Positions 12,331 to 25,276 of a stretch of DNA of 64,000 nucleotides are shown in pieces (within the stretch, counting starts at the first letter, position 1; the number at the start of each line of letters is the position of its first letter). The position numbers were made by a program, and so were the translations under genes. The stretch is from the NCBI RefSeq assembly GCF_030052815.1, contig NC_079505.1:28598843-28662842 (forward strand). The letters are read 5' to 3'. The stretch comes from Hevea brasiliensis (taxonomy: Eukaryota > Streptophyta > Magnoliopsida > Malpighiales > Euphorbiaceae). The notes below the pieces were generated by a model. It was not told the DNA's origin and searched no databases. It was given only the letters and a program-made list of their open reading frames with translations.

Positions 12331-13484
12331 GGATTGGATTGATACCTGCTAGTCAAACTAACATCATATGCGATATCCGGCCTAGTACACAACATTGCAT
12401 ACATTAAACTTCCAATAGCCGAAGCATATGGAATCCTGGCCATCTTATCTCTTTCTTCAGGTGTCTTTAGAGACATCTTTTTAGAAAGGTGGATACCATG
12501 TCTCACTGGTAACAATCCTCTCTTGGAATCAAGCATGTTAAACCTCTTTAACACCTTTTCCAAGTATAGACTTTGAGATAAACCAATTATTCTTTTCACT
12601 ATATCTCTATAGATGCGAATCCTAAGAATATAGGTTGCCTCCCCTAAGTCTTTCATGGAGAATGTATTTGACAACCATACCTTTATAGTCGTCAACATAC
12701 CTATGTCATTACCCATCAACAATATGTCATCCACATATAAGACAAGGAAAGTGATAGCACTGTCACTAACCTTCTTATATACACATGGCTCATCCTCATT
12801 TTTGATAAAACCAAAGGATTTTATGGCTTCATCAAAACGGATGTTCCAACTCCTTGAAGCTTATTTCAACCCATAAATGGATCGCTTTAGCTTGCATACC
12901 TTGGAACCATCTTGGGATTCAAAACCCCTAGGTTGTTCCATTAAAATGTTTTCTTCAGTGTATCCATTGAGAAAAGTTGTTTTGACATCCATCTGCCAAA
13001 TCTCATAATCATAGTATGCAACTATTGCTAATAAAATCCTAACTGATTTAAGCATGGCAACAGGCGAGAAAGTCTCCTCTTAGTCGATTTCTTGCCTTTG
13101 GCGAAACCCTTTCGCTACTAGCCTTGCCTTATAGGTCTCTACCTTTCCATCAGAACCAATTTTCTTCTTGAAAACCCATTTGTTCCCTATAGGTACAATA
13201 CCTTCAGGTGGGTCAACAAGATCCCAAACTTGATTCTTATACATGGAATCAATTTCGGATTTCATAGCATCAATCCATTTTGAAGAGTCTATATCTGATA
13301 TAGCTTCTTCATAGGTAAGTGTATCATCTCCATGATCTACTTCTTCATGAGTAGACAACTCTTGTTCTTTTTCATGAAGAAAACCATATCTCACTAGTGG
13401 ATGAGATACCCTGGTTGTTCTACGAGGAACAGCTGTAGATGTTTCTTCAACGGGTATAGGTTGACTAGATGGATCTATATCCAT
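12315..13484 (-). pseudogene. Copia reverse transcriptase domain, broken
   Basis: The start of the domain is at 13080-13484 (WVFKKKIGSDGKVETYKARL and AKGF motifs). The middle segment at 12861-13055 reads WQMDVKTTFLNGYTEENILM. The catalytic YVDD box (LYVDDILLMGND) lies near 12730. The enzyme would copy the element RNA into cDNA in virus-like particles. In-frame TAA codons occur after EID (13077-13079) and after YGLK (about 12858); both look like single-base losses of sense codons when compared with copia E. Confidence 0.9.
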
Positions 13485-13601
13485 CTAATCTATTGGTTGG
13501 TCAGAATTCTCCAATTCTAACTCTATTTGCCGTCCTTTGCCTCCTTCTTGAACAAACTATTGTTCAATAAATGTAGCATCTCTACTTATCACAACCTTTT
13601 G

Positions 13602-14753
13602 TCAAGTAGGCAAATAAAAATAATATAGAAAACTATCTTTTGGATATCCAACAAATCGACCTTTTTCTGATTTGGTCTCCAATTTATCAGTGTTCAGCTT
13701 TTTGATATAAGCTGGACAACCCCAAATCTTAACATGCTTAAGACTTGGTTTTCTTCCATGCCATATCTCATAGGGTGTGGAAGAAACTGATTTTGATGGA
13801 ATCCTATTCAGAATATACAAAGTTGATTCTAATGCAAATCCCCAAAAGAAGATTGGCATATCAGTATAGCTCATCATACTACGTACCATATCCAATAGGG
13901 TACGATTTCTCCTTTCAGATACACCATTCAGCTGTGGCGTTCCTGGAGGAGTCAGCTGAGAAACAATGCCATGCTCTCTCAAGTATTCATCAAATTCAGT
14001 ACTCAAATATTCACCTCCACGATCAGATCGAAGAGCTTTAATACTCTTTCTTGTTTGATTTTCTACTTCAGATTTAAATTCCTTAAACTTTTTAAAGGAT
14101 TCATGTTTGTATTTCATCAAATACAAATACCCAAACCTTGATTTATCATCAGTAAAGGTAATAAAATAATGAAAACCCCCTCTAGCCATTTCTTTAAATG
14201 GACCACATACATCACTATGTATTAGCTCCAAAATATTTTCAGCTCTTAGCCCTTGTCTAACAAAGGGTGATCTAGTCATTTTGCCCTGAAGGCAAGATTC
14301 ACAAGTTGGAGTAGGCTCAGAGCCCAATGAGGATAGAATCCCCATTTTCTCCAGTTTTGCAATCCTATCTTCTGCAACATGACATAACCTTAAGTGCCAA
14401 ATATATTTTGAACTTGAGTTGGTTTTCACCATGGCATTGCATTCTTTTAGATCACTTGCATTCAATTTGTGTTTGTCATTATTATCCAAATAATAAAGAC
14501 CATCATTCATATAACCCGAACCAACATATTTATTTCCAAAATAAATATTGCAAACATCATCTGTGAACTGAAATTCATAGCCATTTCTAGTCAAACTAGA
14601 TATAGAAATCATGTTCTTAAAAGCATAAGGTACATATAAAATATTATCCAAACACAAAACATGTCCAAAAATGTAAAAAGATTTAGATCCTATGGCTAAA
14701 GCTTCAACAGTTGAACCATTGCCAATCCGGACTCTAATATCTTGAGAACGCAT
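13602..14753 (-). pseudogene. Copia pre-integrase and integrase domain, long open frame
   Basis: An uninterrupted 383-codon frame holds the pre-integrase zinc-binding region (WHLRLCHVAEDRIAKLEKMG, then CESCLQGKMTRSPF) and the integrase core. The catalytic Asp residues are visible in LIHSDVCGPF and in the SDRGGEYLSTEFDEYL region, with the Glu in PPGTPQLNGVSERRNRTLLD. It inserts the cDNA and makes the 5-bp TSD. The first Met shown is internal to the polyprotein, not a true start. The linker to RT (13485-13601) contains stops. Confidence 0.92.
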
Positions 14754-14860
14754 GGTACTCTTGTTTGCTAGTTCTGCATATCATTAGAAATGTGAAGCGG
14801 CACCAGTATCTAAAACCCAAGCTGTAGATGAACTATGAGTATCATCAGAATCTAAATAAC
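14754..14860 (-). pseudogene. Copia aspartic protease remnant
   Basis: The minus strand reads AWVLDTGAASHF, containing the DTG catalytic triad of the retropepsin that cuts the Gag-Pol polyprotein. Two stop codons follow directly after ASHF. In copia E this domain is absent altogether. Confidence 0.8.
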
Positions 14861-15737
14861 AAGATATGGACATACCTTCCGAAGGTGTATCCTTCTTGTC
14901 CTTCAGAGAAGCAAGATACTCTGAGCAGTTCCTTTTCCAGTGCCCATCCTTTTAGCAGTGGAAACACTTTCCTTTGCCTCCATCAGCTTTAGTCTTCCTT
15001 TTCTGTTTAGCTATTTTCTTGGAAGGACCAGGAATCTGAGGTTTCTTTTTCTTATTACCCTTCTTCTTGTTGGACTTTCTAGTAGATGAAGATGCAACCA
15101 AAGCTACCTCTTTTCCTTTATTACCTGGCATATTCTTTTGGGCAATAACCAGCATGTTGAGTAAACCAGCTAAGGTGCATTCCTGTTTAGTCATATGGAA
15201 ATTTGTCACAAAATTCCCAAAAGACTCAGGAAGGGATCAAGGATCAAATCACTTTGTAGTTGGAAATCCATGTTGAAGTCAAGATGTTCCAAGCTGCTCA
15301 ATCAGCCGAATCATCTTGTGGACATGATCCCCAACATTACATCCCTCGGACATCCTCATACGGAATAGCCGTCTAGATATCTCATACCTAGCATTCTCTT
15401 TGTGCTCACCATACAACTCTTATAGGTGAAGGAGGATCTCACTCGCACTCTGCATGTTCTCATGTTGCTTCTGTAACTCATTACTCATGGAAGCAAGCAT
15501 GTAACACTTAGCTCTCATATCATGCTCCTTCCACTTGTCCAAAGTTTCATGTTCCTCTTGTGTGGCCTCTGGACGTAAGGGACCAGGAACATTTGAATCT
15601 AGAACATATCCTATATGTTCAAGGTTTAGGACAAGTTTCAAATTTCTTAGCCAATCAGACAGATTAGGTCCTGTTAACCTATTGTGATCAAGTATGCTTG
15701 CAAGGATATTGGATGGTGGTGGTTGTTTTGTGCTCAT
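14861..15737 (-). pseudogene. Copia gag with zinc knuckle, broken
   Basis: The ATG at 15737 opens MSTKQPPPSNILASILD and then the typical copia Gag region LTGPNLSDWLRNLKLVLN. A stop interrupts it at about 15417, with frame loss near 15240. It resumes at 15209-14952 with a basic Lys-rich stretch and the zinc knuckle CFHC...DGHWKRNC, in which the Gln after CFHC has become TAA. Gag forms the particle and binds the RNA. Near-identical gag segments occur in copia E (38551-39102). Confidence 0.88.
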
Positions 15738-17280
15738 TTTTATCAGAAAATTAACTGCAGAAAATAACCAGATTAATTAGTAAATGTATCATGTAATTAA
15801 CCAAAATGATTATGGTCTTTTAATCAAATTGGTCCTCCCACTAACTTAGCAAATCATACACTTCCAAAGTAGAAAACAGAAATCCTAGTTGGATGGATTC
15901 CTAGTCGGTGATTGAATTCTTATAATTCTATTGATCATCCTCAGGTACATCCGTTATTGGAATTACAATAAACTATAATTGAGAAACTCCTTGCCCATCA
16001 CATCTCATGTGAGGTTCAATCCTTTACCTAGCCCCTAATGCTCAAAATCTCAAGTACATCCATTATTAAATTATCTTGCATTAGTTAAGTTGATCCCATT
16101 GGGCCAGTAACTATGTAAATAAATTTAATGTCCTCAGGTACATCCAATATTGGCCACCAAACCATTTACATATTTACAACATCTCATGCTTAACAATTAT
16201 TCTTAAAAAAATCTCTTAAATTAATTGTATCTTATGCAATTATTTAAAATTTCTTAAAATAATTTCCCCAATGGAGGGCCCAATTTTATAATTACTTTAA
16301 TTATAGCGTTTCCAACTTAATCATTTGTTTGGAAGATTTTATGGTCATCCTAATTACTATTAAGGTCTCACTTTGCACATTATCCATTTAGCATGCATAT
16401 ATCATATAATTGCATACATTCCCATACATCTCATGCATCCATGGATAAGCAGTAAATATGGTATGATCATGGACTTTCTAAGGGATTCAATTCTGAGCTA
16501 CCAAGAGTTGCTAAAGGAGTACATAATCAACACTTGATCTTGAATTCCTCCCACTAGTCCCACCAATGCTCTTGACCTCCATGAACTTCTTGCAATCCAA
16601 TTACATAGTTATCCTTGGCATACCAAAACGAATTCACAAGAACTTAAATAAATGAAATTACAACCCAAAAATTATTACAAACTTAATAATACATGACCAC
16701 AATAAATTAAAATAAATTAATTAATTTACAGTCCCAAAGAAATATAAAAGAAATAAATCCAATCACATTGGTCTTTTACAGTCCATGATCATCCATCATG
16801 CATATCACTATTTAACAATTAAATAAAACGTACATACTTAAATTAAATTGAATATCTCATATTCAACTTAAAAATCCAGATTTGAATATGATTCAAATAA
16901 ATTTAAAAAATCAGATTTAAATATGATTCAAACAACTTTAAAAATTCAGATTTGAATCACATTCAAACAACTTTAAAAATTCAGATTTGAATCACATTCA
17001 AACAATTTTTAAAATTCTGATTTGAATCATAATTTAATTGTGTGATTAAAAATCCTAATTAAACATTTAATTAGTCATATGATGAACCTTTCATCATGCA
17101 ACAATTGCAGAATTTAATAACAACCAGGCGCACTATGATCTTCCCAAGCCATGCGCACCATGTTGGAGTTCATCAAGCATGCCGCCACACCTCTTGATCC
17201 AACCAGCAATGAATCAATCATCTCATGATAAAATCACACAATTAAATCATATAATCAACAATCTAAATGGCAAATATAGT
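15738..17280 (-). other. Copia 5' leader (untranslated)
   Basis: About 1.54 kb lies between the PBS and the gag ATG with no coding potential. It holds three copies of a CTCAGGTACATCC-like motif (15938-15960, 16049-16068, 16131-16152), AT-rich stretches, and the 36-bp repeat array listed separately. Packaging or translation signals would be expected here but none is recognisable. Confidence 0.75.
16868..17035. repeat. 36-bp tandem repeat in copia leader
   Basis: About five degenerate copies of a unit with core CAGATTTGAATCACATTCAA, spaced about 36 bp apart. Central copies are almost identical; outer copies differ at several bases. Confidence 0.85.
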
Positions 17281-17295
17281 GGCTCTGATACCAAT
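17281..17295 (-). other. Copia primer binding site (initiator Met tRNA)
   Basis: On the minus strand ATTGGTATCAGAGCC follows the 5' LTR end. TGGTATCAGAGC is complementary to the 3' end of plant initiator Met tRNA, the standard primer for copia minus-strand synthesis. Confidence 0.93.
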
Positions 17296-19400
17296 TGAAG
17301 GAACGGAAGTGTGAAAAACACAAGTTTATACCATTGAATTCAAAAATTTTCACCTAGGGTCACATGCATCATGCAAGATTTATTTTTATCTATTTGATTT
17401 CAATGATAAACAACATATTAAAACTCTTTTAATATGTTTTTGGATCTGTATTTGCCATTTAAGATTTTAAAATTAATCAGATTAATTTTAGAACCCTAGA
17501 TTAAATCAAGAACGATTACACTAACCTCTTGATGCACTGCAGCGTGTCTGCGCCTTTGAGATTCGTCTTTAGGATACCAGATGTTGTCCCTCTAGCTTGT
17601 CCACACCAAGAACACCTATGGCAGCCCTTGAACAGCTTCTAAAGCTTTTTCTATTAATTAGAAATTCAAGTTCTGCCTTTTAAAATATTAGAGATATAAA
17701 CAGGACACTAGAAACAATTTCTAATGTTCTTAATTCAAAAGATTGATGGCTAATCTCTTTGAATTGATGAGAGATGAAAAAGAATAGATGAAAAACCTCA
17801 AAGTGGCGTGACAAAGGAGAGGAGTGGCTGCTGGTTGCTTTTCTTTGCATAACAACACTTAAATAGCTAGGTTAACACATTAAACCCTTGCCACATGTCA
17901 CCCTTTGATTAACTCTAGGTTTAAGTGACCCAATCACATTGTGCCAAGTGTCAAACCTATATTTAATATTTATTTTAATCATCTTACATGATTAAAAAAC
18001 ATTTGGCAAGCTTTTGTATAATCTCATGTGTCACCATCTCATGGTGCCACGTGCCATACTGTGAAATGACCAAAATGCCCCTGTGTCTTAATTTTGAGTT
18101 CTTAACCCAAAATAATTATTTTTCTTCTTCTAATTAATTTATATCAAATATAAATTAATTAATTAATCTCTATTAATTAATTTCTCATTAATTAAATTCA
18201 TATTTAAATACTTTAAATATAAATTTAATTTATGCTACACATCCAATAATCTAGATTTGGTTTCAAGTCATGCTAGGGACTTTGCAATTTAATTGCAAAC
18301 CAAACCTATTTAATTAATCAATTAAACTCTTTAATTAATTAATTAAATCATATTTAAATAGGTGATTACTTGTGTATGTGTGTGACTTACTAGGCTCATC
18401 ACTAATTGGCAATGAGACATGATATCAACTCTTAATATCATCAGAACTCTTTCTTACCATAAATGATTTCTCTAAATCATTTTATGAACCTCATAGACCA
18501 TGGTTAACACCTAGCATAGCATGCCATGGCCACCCAATTAGTAATAAGGTTTACCTTAAATGAACCTATAATCATATGTTACCATGCACTAGAATCTCTC
18601 TGTTACAAAATCCCAACTCAAGCTGGAGTCATGGTTTATGTCAAACTCCATTTGCTATGAATATTATGTTCTCTTTTAATTCCAGTTCTTGATTAAAAGA
18701 TTTTCTCATTAGAAACTCTTTCTGAATAAATCTATCTGTCCTGGCCAGGAACTTGAAACATCAAGAACAATTAAATGAACATAGGATTTTATCTCTATTT
18801 ACTTAGAGGAACAGATTCCATCTTGATCAACACCTACCTCCATATATAACTAGTAGGAGCCAACACATGCCCATATACCCATGCATAGTACAAGTATGAA
18901 AGCAGTATCAAACTCAAACTACCTATATACAAGATAACTGTGCTATCTCAGGTCTAAAGATTATATGCACTGATATGATTTATGACAAAACATTGACAAG
19001 AGTAAACTGCATGTGCTTGTCATAAGTGTCACTGGTTCCGCCTACTTATCATTTATAAGTGCCTATCATGTTTGTTATATGGCATGAGACTCACCATTCC
19101 ATCTTATTTATATCTCATATAAATAACTTGGGAACAAACATGAATACAATCTTTCTGGATAAGTCATGTCCTTATTATGAAGTATCCTCGATTGTGAACC
19201 TATTTATAATACTTTGTGCTAGAAATATTGTCACTCATATTCTTAACAACTTAAGAATAATATTTCTAACAAAATATCAATGGACCTTTTCTATTACACA
19301 TAAATATATTATGTAAACGGAAAAGTGGAAATGCCTTTTATTAATAAAAATATGTACAAGATACATACTAAATGATATACTCTAGGGCATACTACTAACA
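17296..19400 (-). mobile_element. Copia 5' LTR (right copy)
   Basis: 2105 bp, matching 9637-11740 almost throughout. It drives transcription towards lower coordinates. The right edge ACTACTAACA meets the TSD GTAAG at 19401. Confidence 0.95.
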
Positions 19401-19405
19401 GTAAG
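19401..19405. repeat. Target site duplication GTAAG (right)
   Basis: Partner of 9632-9636; after it the gypsy C LTR ends GTGTGACA. Confidence 0.95.
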
Positions 19406-19413
19406 GTGTGACA

Positions 19414-19682
19414 AAAATTCCCAATAAGTTGAAAGGCAAATTTTACCATACAGCCATACGACCGGCCATGTTATATGATAGTGAGTGTTAGGCACTGAAA
19501 GAGTTGTATGTGTTTAAGATAAGAGTTGCGGAGATAAGAATGTTAAGGTGGATGAGTGGTCATACTAGACTAGATAAAGTCCTTAATGAGAGTATTAGAG
19601 AAAAGGTAGGAGTGGTGCCAATTGAGGATAAGTTGAGAGAAGGGAGATTGAGGTGGTTTGGTCATGCGAAGCGTAGACATAC
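19414..19682 (+). pseudogene. RTE-type LINE, C-terminal RT tail fragment
   Basis: The frame reads KFYHTAIRPAMLYDSEC, then [38 protein letters not shown] and [14 protein letters not shown]. This is the conserved end of the open reading frame of plant RTE-class non-LTR retrotransposons. The Trp after SEC is TAG. Only about 90 codons remain, cut at the left by the gypsy C LTR and at the right by the D1 LTR. The LINE 3' end and poly(A) are not present. Confidence 0.85.
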
Positions 19683-20076
19683 TATAACACCCCGAACCAC
19701 CGAGTTATGAATAGTACCATTTTTGGGTCTGTAACTAGTACTATTCAAAGACACATTGAGGGCAAAAATAAAATGAAAATTTATTGAGATAGACACAATA
19801 AAAATTCAAGTGACCCAAAAATATAAGGACTCATCGGGAATTATGAAAAAGAGGGATTAAAACCCGATGAGGGGCATTTTGGTCAATTCACTTCAAGAGT
19901 TGACTTTTGACCAAAATGTCAATTAAATTAAATGAAAATAAAATATTAAATTATGAAGAAATTTTGAGGAAAATTAAGTGTAAATATAAAAAGAAAAGAA
20001 AGGAAATAAAAATTTAAGTTTAATGACAATTATGACACAATTAAAATTTATAATTTAAATAAACTAATTTTGGGGA

Positions 20077-20089
20077 TAAATATATATAT
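20077..20089 (+). promoter_or_regulatory. TATA-like box in D1 LTR
   Basis: ATAAATATATATA is followed by a pyrimidine-rich leader and a GGTAAGT donor-like site at 20369. The D2 LTR keeps the box at 28237-28249. Promoter role inferred. Confidence 0.35.
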
Positions 20090-20430
20090 GAGACAAGAAA
20101 AAATTGACTAAAAAATTAAAAAGCCATTTCACCTTCTTCTTCTTCTCTCTATGCTGCCACCCTACTCTCTCTCCCCCTCTCTCTTGCTCTTTTCTTCTTC
20201 ATTCTTCCATTAACAAGCCTCCTCAACCTTTGATTTCCCCATATTTCTTCCATTTATCTTCCACCAAATTGATACAAAATCCCTAATTAAACGTCAAAGG
20301 GAAGATTGGGAGAAAGAAGAATAAGAAAGAGTAAAGGAAATTCAGGTTTGGGAAAAGCTTCCTTAAAGGTAAGTTATTTCTCTAGTTTAAATTCATTGTG
20401 TATGCATAGAATTAAGGATTATTTATGGAA

Positions 20431-20435
20431 ATTTA
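20431..20435. repeat. TSD ATTTA of F solo LTR (left)
   Basis: ATTTA precedes TGTAACACCC and recurs at 27483-27487. The uninterrupted target is seen in D2 as TATGGAAATTTAACTTA (about 28576-28592). Confidence 0.93.
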
Positions 20436-20605
20436 TGTAACACCCTCACTGTAGCAATTCCATACATTCTACTATTCCAGTGATCGGTGTCAGTCCGGAC
20501 AACTAGAACGTCTGGAAAAATATTTAGACTAGAGTTATGAGCCATAAATAACTCAAATAATAATAAAAAAAATTTAGGAAAAATTTTAGAAATAAAATAC
20601 AACCA

Positions 20606-20652
20606 AGTTAAATGAGTCGGTGCCTTAGCGATGGGTAACCCAGTGGGAAGTT
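20606..20652 (+). promoter_or_regulatory. 5S rRNA-like block in F LTR
   Basis: AAGTTAAATGAG is followed by AGCGATGGGTAACC and GTGGGAAGT. It is the most divergent member of the set, yet box A-like and box C-like parts are kept at almost the same spacing. Confidence 0.45.
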
Positions 20653-21827
20653 ACGGTCTTTGCAGCTAGAAACCCTAAACCCAGGAGAAAATTTATAAAA
20701 TAATTTTTAGGACTCCAGAGAAGAGTCACTAAGGTTTCGATGGCATTAGAATGCCAAGAAAATGTTTAGAAAAATTTTTAGATCGGCATAGATGATTTTG
20801 GCTCAATAAGCCAAACGGAGGGCATTTTGGTCATTTTGTCTTCAGAGATGATTTTTGGCCGACTTGTCCAGTTAAGTAAATAATTATTATGACATAAAAT
20901 ATGAATAATTATTGCTAAAAATTTAATTGAAAATGAGTAGAAAAGAAAAGAAAAGAAAATGAAGGAAATTTGAAATTATGACATCACATGATGTCATTAA
21001 AATGCCCCCACCCAATCATACTGTGACACCTATCTATAAACTTAATTAAAAGCATAAAATGGGTAGAAAATTAACAAAGAAATTCTGTCATCTTCCTCTA
21101 TAAACCCAACCGGCAGCCCTCTTCCCCCATGTTCACCATTGTTAACCTTCACACCACTTTGCTAACTTGAATTTTACACCATAAAACCTCATCCTTCCTT
21201 CAATAAAATTAACCCTTACCACTAGATCAAGCTTGGGACAGCCATTAGAGGGAAAAATATTGAAGAATTACAAGCTCAAGTTGAGACTCAAGTAAGGTTA
21301 GAGCCATATCTCTTCCTTTTCTCTTTAAAATTGATGTTAGGAGTATGAAATGAGTTAGAAATTTAAAGAATTGAAAGAATATGTTGAGGAATTGAAAGCC
21401 ATAAATTTTGGTAGCCATGAGGAACCTTGAGGAAATTATGATTTTGATGGAATTAAATTTGATTAGTAATGTTCTTGATGAGTTGTATATGGTAGAAGTT
21501 GAATTATAAGGTCTTATGCATGAATTGAGGTATTAAAAATTAGGGTTTTGACCTATGTTAGGGTTTGGCCATATTGATGATAAATTGAAGTTCTAATGGT
21601 CAATTAGTGACCATTTGGCTATGTTTGAATAGGAAATGAAGTGATTTGTGCCATGGGAATTGAGGTTAGATGTGCTGCCTTGAGTGACCTGCAGGACTGA
21701 ATGTGAGTCTAGTAAGTTTGGGCAGCTATAACTTGAGTTGTGTAGGTTCAATTGGTGTAAGGCCCATTGGACACGAAAATTAGGCACATAATGGCACAAC
21801 ATTGATGAAGGAACTCTGTCCAAAAAA

Positions 21828-24800
21828 TGTCACACCTTACCTCTCTGTAAGGCATAACATGATCCCGTAGAATACCTAATGAACTATCGAACTTCACCTA
21901 CCGATAACTCATTAAGTACTTTACAAGGGATTTTAAAACCATTTTCTTACTTTTTAGAAGTGGTGACCATTTTCTTACATTTAATAAAAGTTTAAAAACT
22001 AGTTTAAATTTTTGTTCATTTTATTTTTATGCAAAATTTTTAAAAAATTTCGGCAGAGTGCCGTCTGTATTTTAAGAAAATAGTTCTTCAAAAAAATTGT
22101 AAAAACACTTCCAATAATTCTTTTTCATCAAACTCACTACTACTTCAACACAACTCAACATCATTTCTCAAACTCCAAAATTCAAATCAATAATTCACAA
22201 CTCAATTGTCATCAAAATAGTTCTCAATATTTCCATTCATTTTTTTTTCATTAAAGTAAAAACAAATTACATTTATCAACCACTTTACGTTAGCAAATCC
22301 AAAATAATATTATTACAAACTTTATACAACTGCTCATGACCAGTTTATACATGTACATACATTTACATATATCAAAATAAATATTAGAATCTGGGTATAA
22401 AATATACCCAACAGAACTTTAGGGGTGTAGCTCCAATATCCTCAACAGCTCACTCTGCTGCTCCTCTAGTCTCTATATCTGCGATAGCAATAATAGCCAT
22501 CGTTGAATACTATGACTCAGTGGTGCACAACATACTAAAATAACATTTATGCATAATTCAAATCATACTTATTCAAACACATTACTGAAAATGAAAGACA
22601 TATGCAAAATATGATTTATAAACTTTTAGTCCAACAATTTCATTTAGGAATTATGAAATCAATTTCATAAATACATAGTTATATTTTTCCATTCGAAATA
22701 TATTCATCTCAATAGCCAGAGGCTTATGAGAAATCACAAGGCTAGCTAGCTCAAATATATGAGTATCCACTCAAATTTCTTCTTCTACTGGCACACACCT
22801 CAACACTTCAACCAGAGAAGGAATCAAAATTTGAAACTAATTTCTCCCACTAGTCATGCTAGTTAGACATTCAAATATATGGTCATGACACTGTGGTTTC
22901 AAAACATTTGCTGACAATCAAATCACATATCATCAAATTGCCAACAATTTAAATCAAAAGCATAGTGTACATTTCAATCATTATTTTGCAATATAAGTAA
23001 ACCATAAATCATTTCATGCACTTTGCAAAAGAAGTTAAAAGGATGTTTATGTTGTGCACGAACCTTATACGAGTCGCCTCTTGGCCTTGACTCGATGCTT
23101 TGGGTTCTTTCCCGATATTCTTTTCAACTGAAATACACAATTTTACAGTGTTTTAGTACCATAAATTATCATAAGTCCAAAAATAATTTCAAATCTATTT
23201 ATATCTAACTTTAATATGCTTAACTTGACATTCTTTAAAATTTGTATTTTGGGGTTACTATTCACAATACTATTCAAGTCAATTTGTTGACTTTTTAATG
23301 CTTAATAGGTATGGGAATTCTAATTTCACCCACATACCACATTTTGGTTACCTAATTTATTAGTTTTGGTTGTTTTCTCAAACTTCAAGTCTCTTAGGCA
23401 CAAATTTCAAATTTTCAGTTTTAGTGTTCAATTTTACACTATTCCATTGGTCATGTTGCTGTGATAATTTGGCTAACTTTGCTTCATAGAAGTTGTTCCT
23501 TATTGTCTTAACTTTATTTCCCTTTTTGAATCACTCAATTTGGAGTTTTGTAGCCCAAGCTATAGTCATTTGAACATGGTTGGCCGGATTTGGTTTTACC
23601 CAGAATTCTTGGCATTTACAGGTTAATGGCAGTTTTTGTGGGTTGACTGCAGTTGAGTTTTTGGGCAGCTTATGGTCAAATTTTGGGCATTTTTTTCTTC
23701 ATGAAGGTTGTAGAGCTATGTCTCAGCTTTCTATCAGTAAAAATTCAGGTCATTTAAACCTTCCTAGACCAAGTTATGGTCATTTACGTAACTACTGTTC
23801 ATTTGGTCATTTTTGTACAGGTCTGTTTGCCATTTCCGGATTTGGCCTAATTGTTCACTAAGTTATGGTCACTTTCTGAGCATGATTCCTAAATGAAAAA
23901 TGTGCCATTTTGTGTCTAGTTTCATTCCCAATTGGCCTCACACCAATTAGGATGGTAAATTTTTAGTTTTAGTCCCTGAAATGGACCTAGGTCAAGCTGC
24001 CTGTAGATTGACCTTTACCAATCTGAATTGGAACTTGGTTTCAACAATTCATACACACCACAAATGGTCAAAATTGACCATTTCTCAACTCAAATAAGGT
24101 CAATAATATCATTTGGCTAATTCTTAAATTTTTCTTCAAATTTTCACAATTTCCAAACCCTAGTTACATGCATTTCAATTCTAATGCAAATGTAAAGTGT
24201 ATATTCATGATTTATACACTTAATTCACTTCAAATAACCATTCAAGACCATCAAACTCATTCATATCAAACCCTAAACCTAGTTGGATGAAATTCATGCT
24301 TGGTCGCTCAACAATTATTTTCTTTTGATTTTAAGTTAATATCTACGTTACTTGAGCTAAACACACAAATAAGAAATCAAAATTTTCAAAGTAAATTGCT
24401 TACCTCCACTTGAATTTCAATTCTTCAATTTCACTCCCTTATTCCCTTTCTTTCCTTCTTCTAAATCTTCCTCAAGTTGAACTAACAAGTTTTTATAATT
24501 TATTTTAGGGTCAAAGTGGATTGAAGTAGTTGGAAGAAAGCTTGAACTCAAGCTTCAATGGAGTTCTTCAATGGAGAGGTGAGGGAGAGGTGGGCTGCAC
24601 ACTAGGAAAAAGAAGACCAAAAATGATTTTTTTTCTTTTCTTTTTGGTTATTTTATGTCTCATTTAACAAGAATTGACTTAGTCAAATATATAGGGAAAT
24701 TAAAATGGATTTTGACAACATGATGATGTCATCCAATGATGTAATAAACTTTTTCTTTTTTTTTTTCTCCATTCTTCTTTAATTTAATTCTACATTCCGA

Positions 24801-25276
24801 AATTTTCATTTCTTCGATTTTATTGGACAGTTAGGTCAGGTGTCAGCTCTAGGGTAAATTGACCAAATTGCCCCTCGCTGGTTCAATCTGGTTTGCTCGT
24901 TATTCGATATTTCTTCTGGATCCCTGACCTAATTATTTGACCTACTTAACAATTCTTTTTCTTGATTTTCTCTTTTTCACTATGTTCGCAACAGTCCTAA
25001 GGACCGCAGCGTCATATTTTATGGTTCAAAATTTGAGTGTAGACTGACCTCACAGTCATTCCCGAGAAGGTCACCCATCGCTGTGACTCCTAGCTCATTT
25101 AACTTTTTGTGTTCTGTTTTTCTTATTTATACTTAACTATTTGGCAATTACTAATTGTTTATGTTCAGGGCTTATCTAGGTGTCTTAGATGTGGTTCTAA
25201 TTCTCTTAATTGTCCGAACCGACACCAGTCACCGGAATAGTAAAATATACTAGGCTATGCAAATAGGGGTGTTACA
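21828..25276 (-). mobile_element. Reversed B/C-type solo LTR inside F LTR
   Basis: On the minus strand it starts TGTAACACCCCTATTTGCAT (25276) and ends GGTAAGGTGTGACA (21828), 3449 bp, complete at both ends and without internal sequence. Flanks AAAAA (21823-21827) and GAAAA (25277-25281) are a probable TSD with one change. It carries the 5S-like block (25054-25105), donor-like AGGTAAGC near 24407 and the hairpin/acceptor pair near 22480-22530, all on the minus strand. Confidence 0.9.
25054..25105 (-). promoter_or_regulatory. 5S rRNA-like block in reversed B/C-type LTR
   Basis: On the minus strand AAGTTAAATGAGC is followed by AGCGATGGGTGACC and TTCTCGGGAATGAC, the best-kept box C of the C-type LTRs. 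Confidence 0.55.

Larger units (their letters stand above)
9637..19400 (-). mobile_element. Complete Ty1/copia element, 9764 bp, minus strand
   Basis: Two near-identical LTRs (2104 and 2105 bp) flank a 5.55 kb interior with PBS, gag, protease, integrase, RT, RNase H and polypurine tract in copia order on the minus strand. A perfect 5-bp TSD shows clean integration into gypsy C. Stops in gag, protease, RT and RNase H make it non-functional as it stands. LTRs differ at only scattered positions by eye, suggesting a fairly recent insertion. Confidence 0.95.
6201..19413 (+). mobile_element. 3' LTR of gypsy C (B/C-type), split by a copia insertion
   Basis: The LTR starts TGTAACACCCCTATTTGCAT at 6201 and runs to 9636. 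It is interrupted 8 bp before its end by the copia element 9637-19400 and finishes at 19406-19413 (GTGTGACA). Without the insert it is 3444 bp. It carries a 5S-like block (6372-6423), donor-like GGAG|GTAAGTG at 7079, the CTGAAACA/TGTTTCAG hairpin near 8292, the CACTGAGT/ACTCAGTG hairpin (8951-8972) and an acceptor-like CGCAG at 8990-8994. No coding sequence is seen. Confidence 0.9.

Noticed and set aside
16868..17035. CRISPR-like array
   Set aside because: Units are contiguous tandem repeats without unique spacers, in a plant retrotransposon leader.
20104..20286. Pyrimidine-rich 60-codon ORF (FFFFSLCCHPTLSPPLSCSF)
   Set aside because: It is the CT-rich leader of the D LTR; the D2 copy does not keep the frame.
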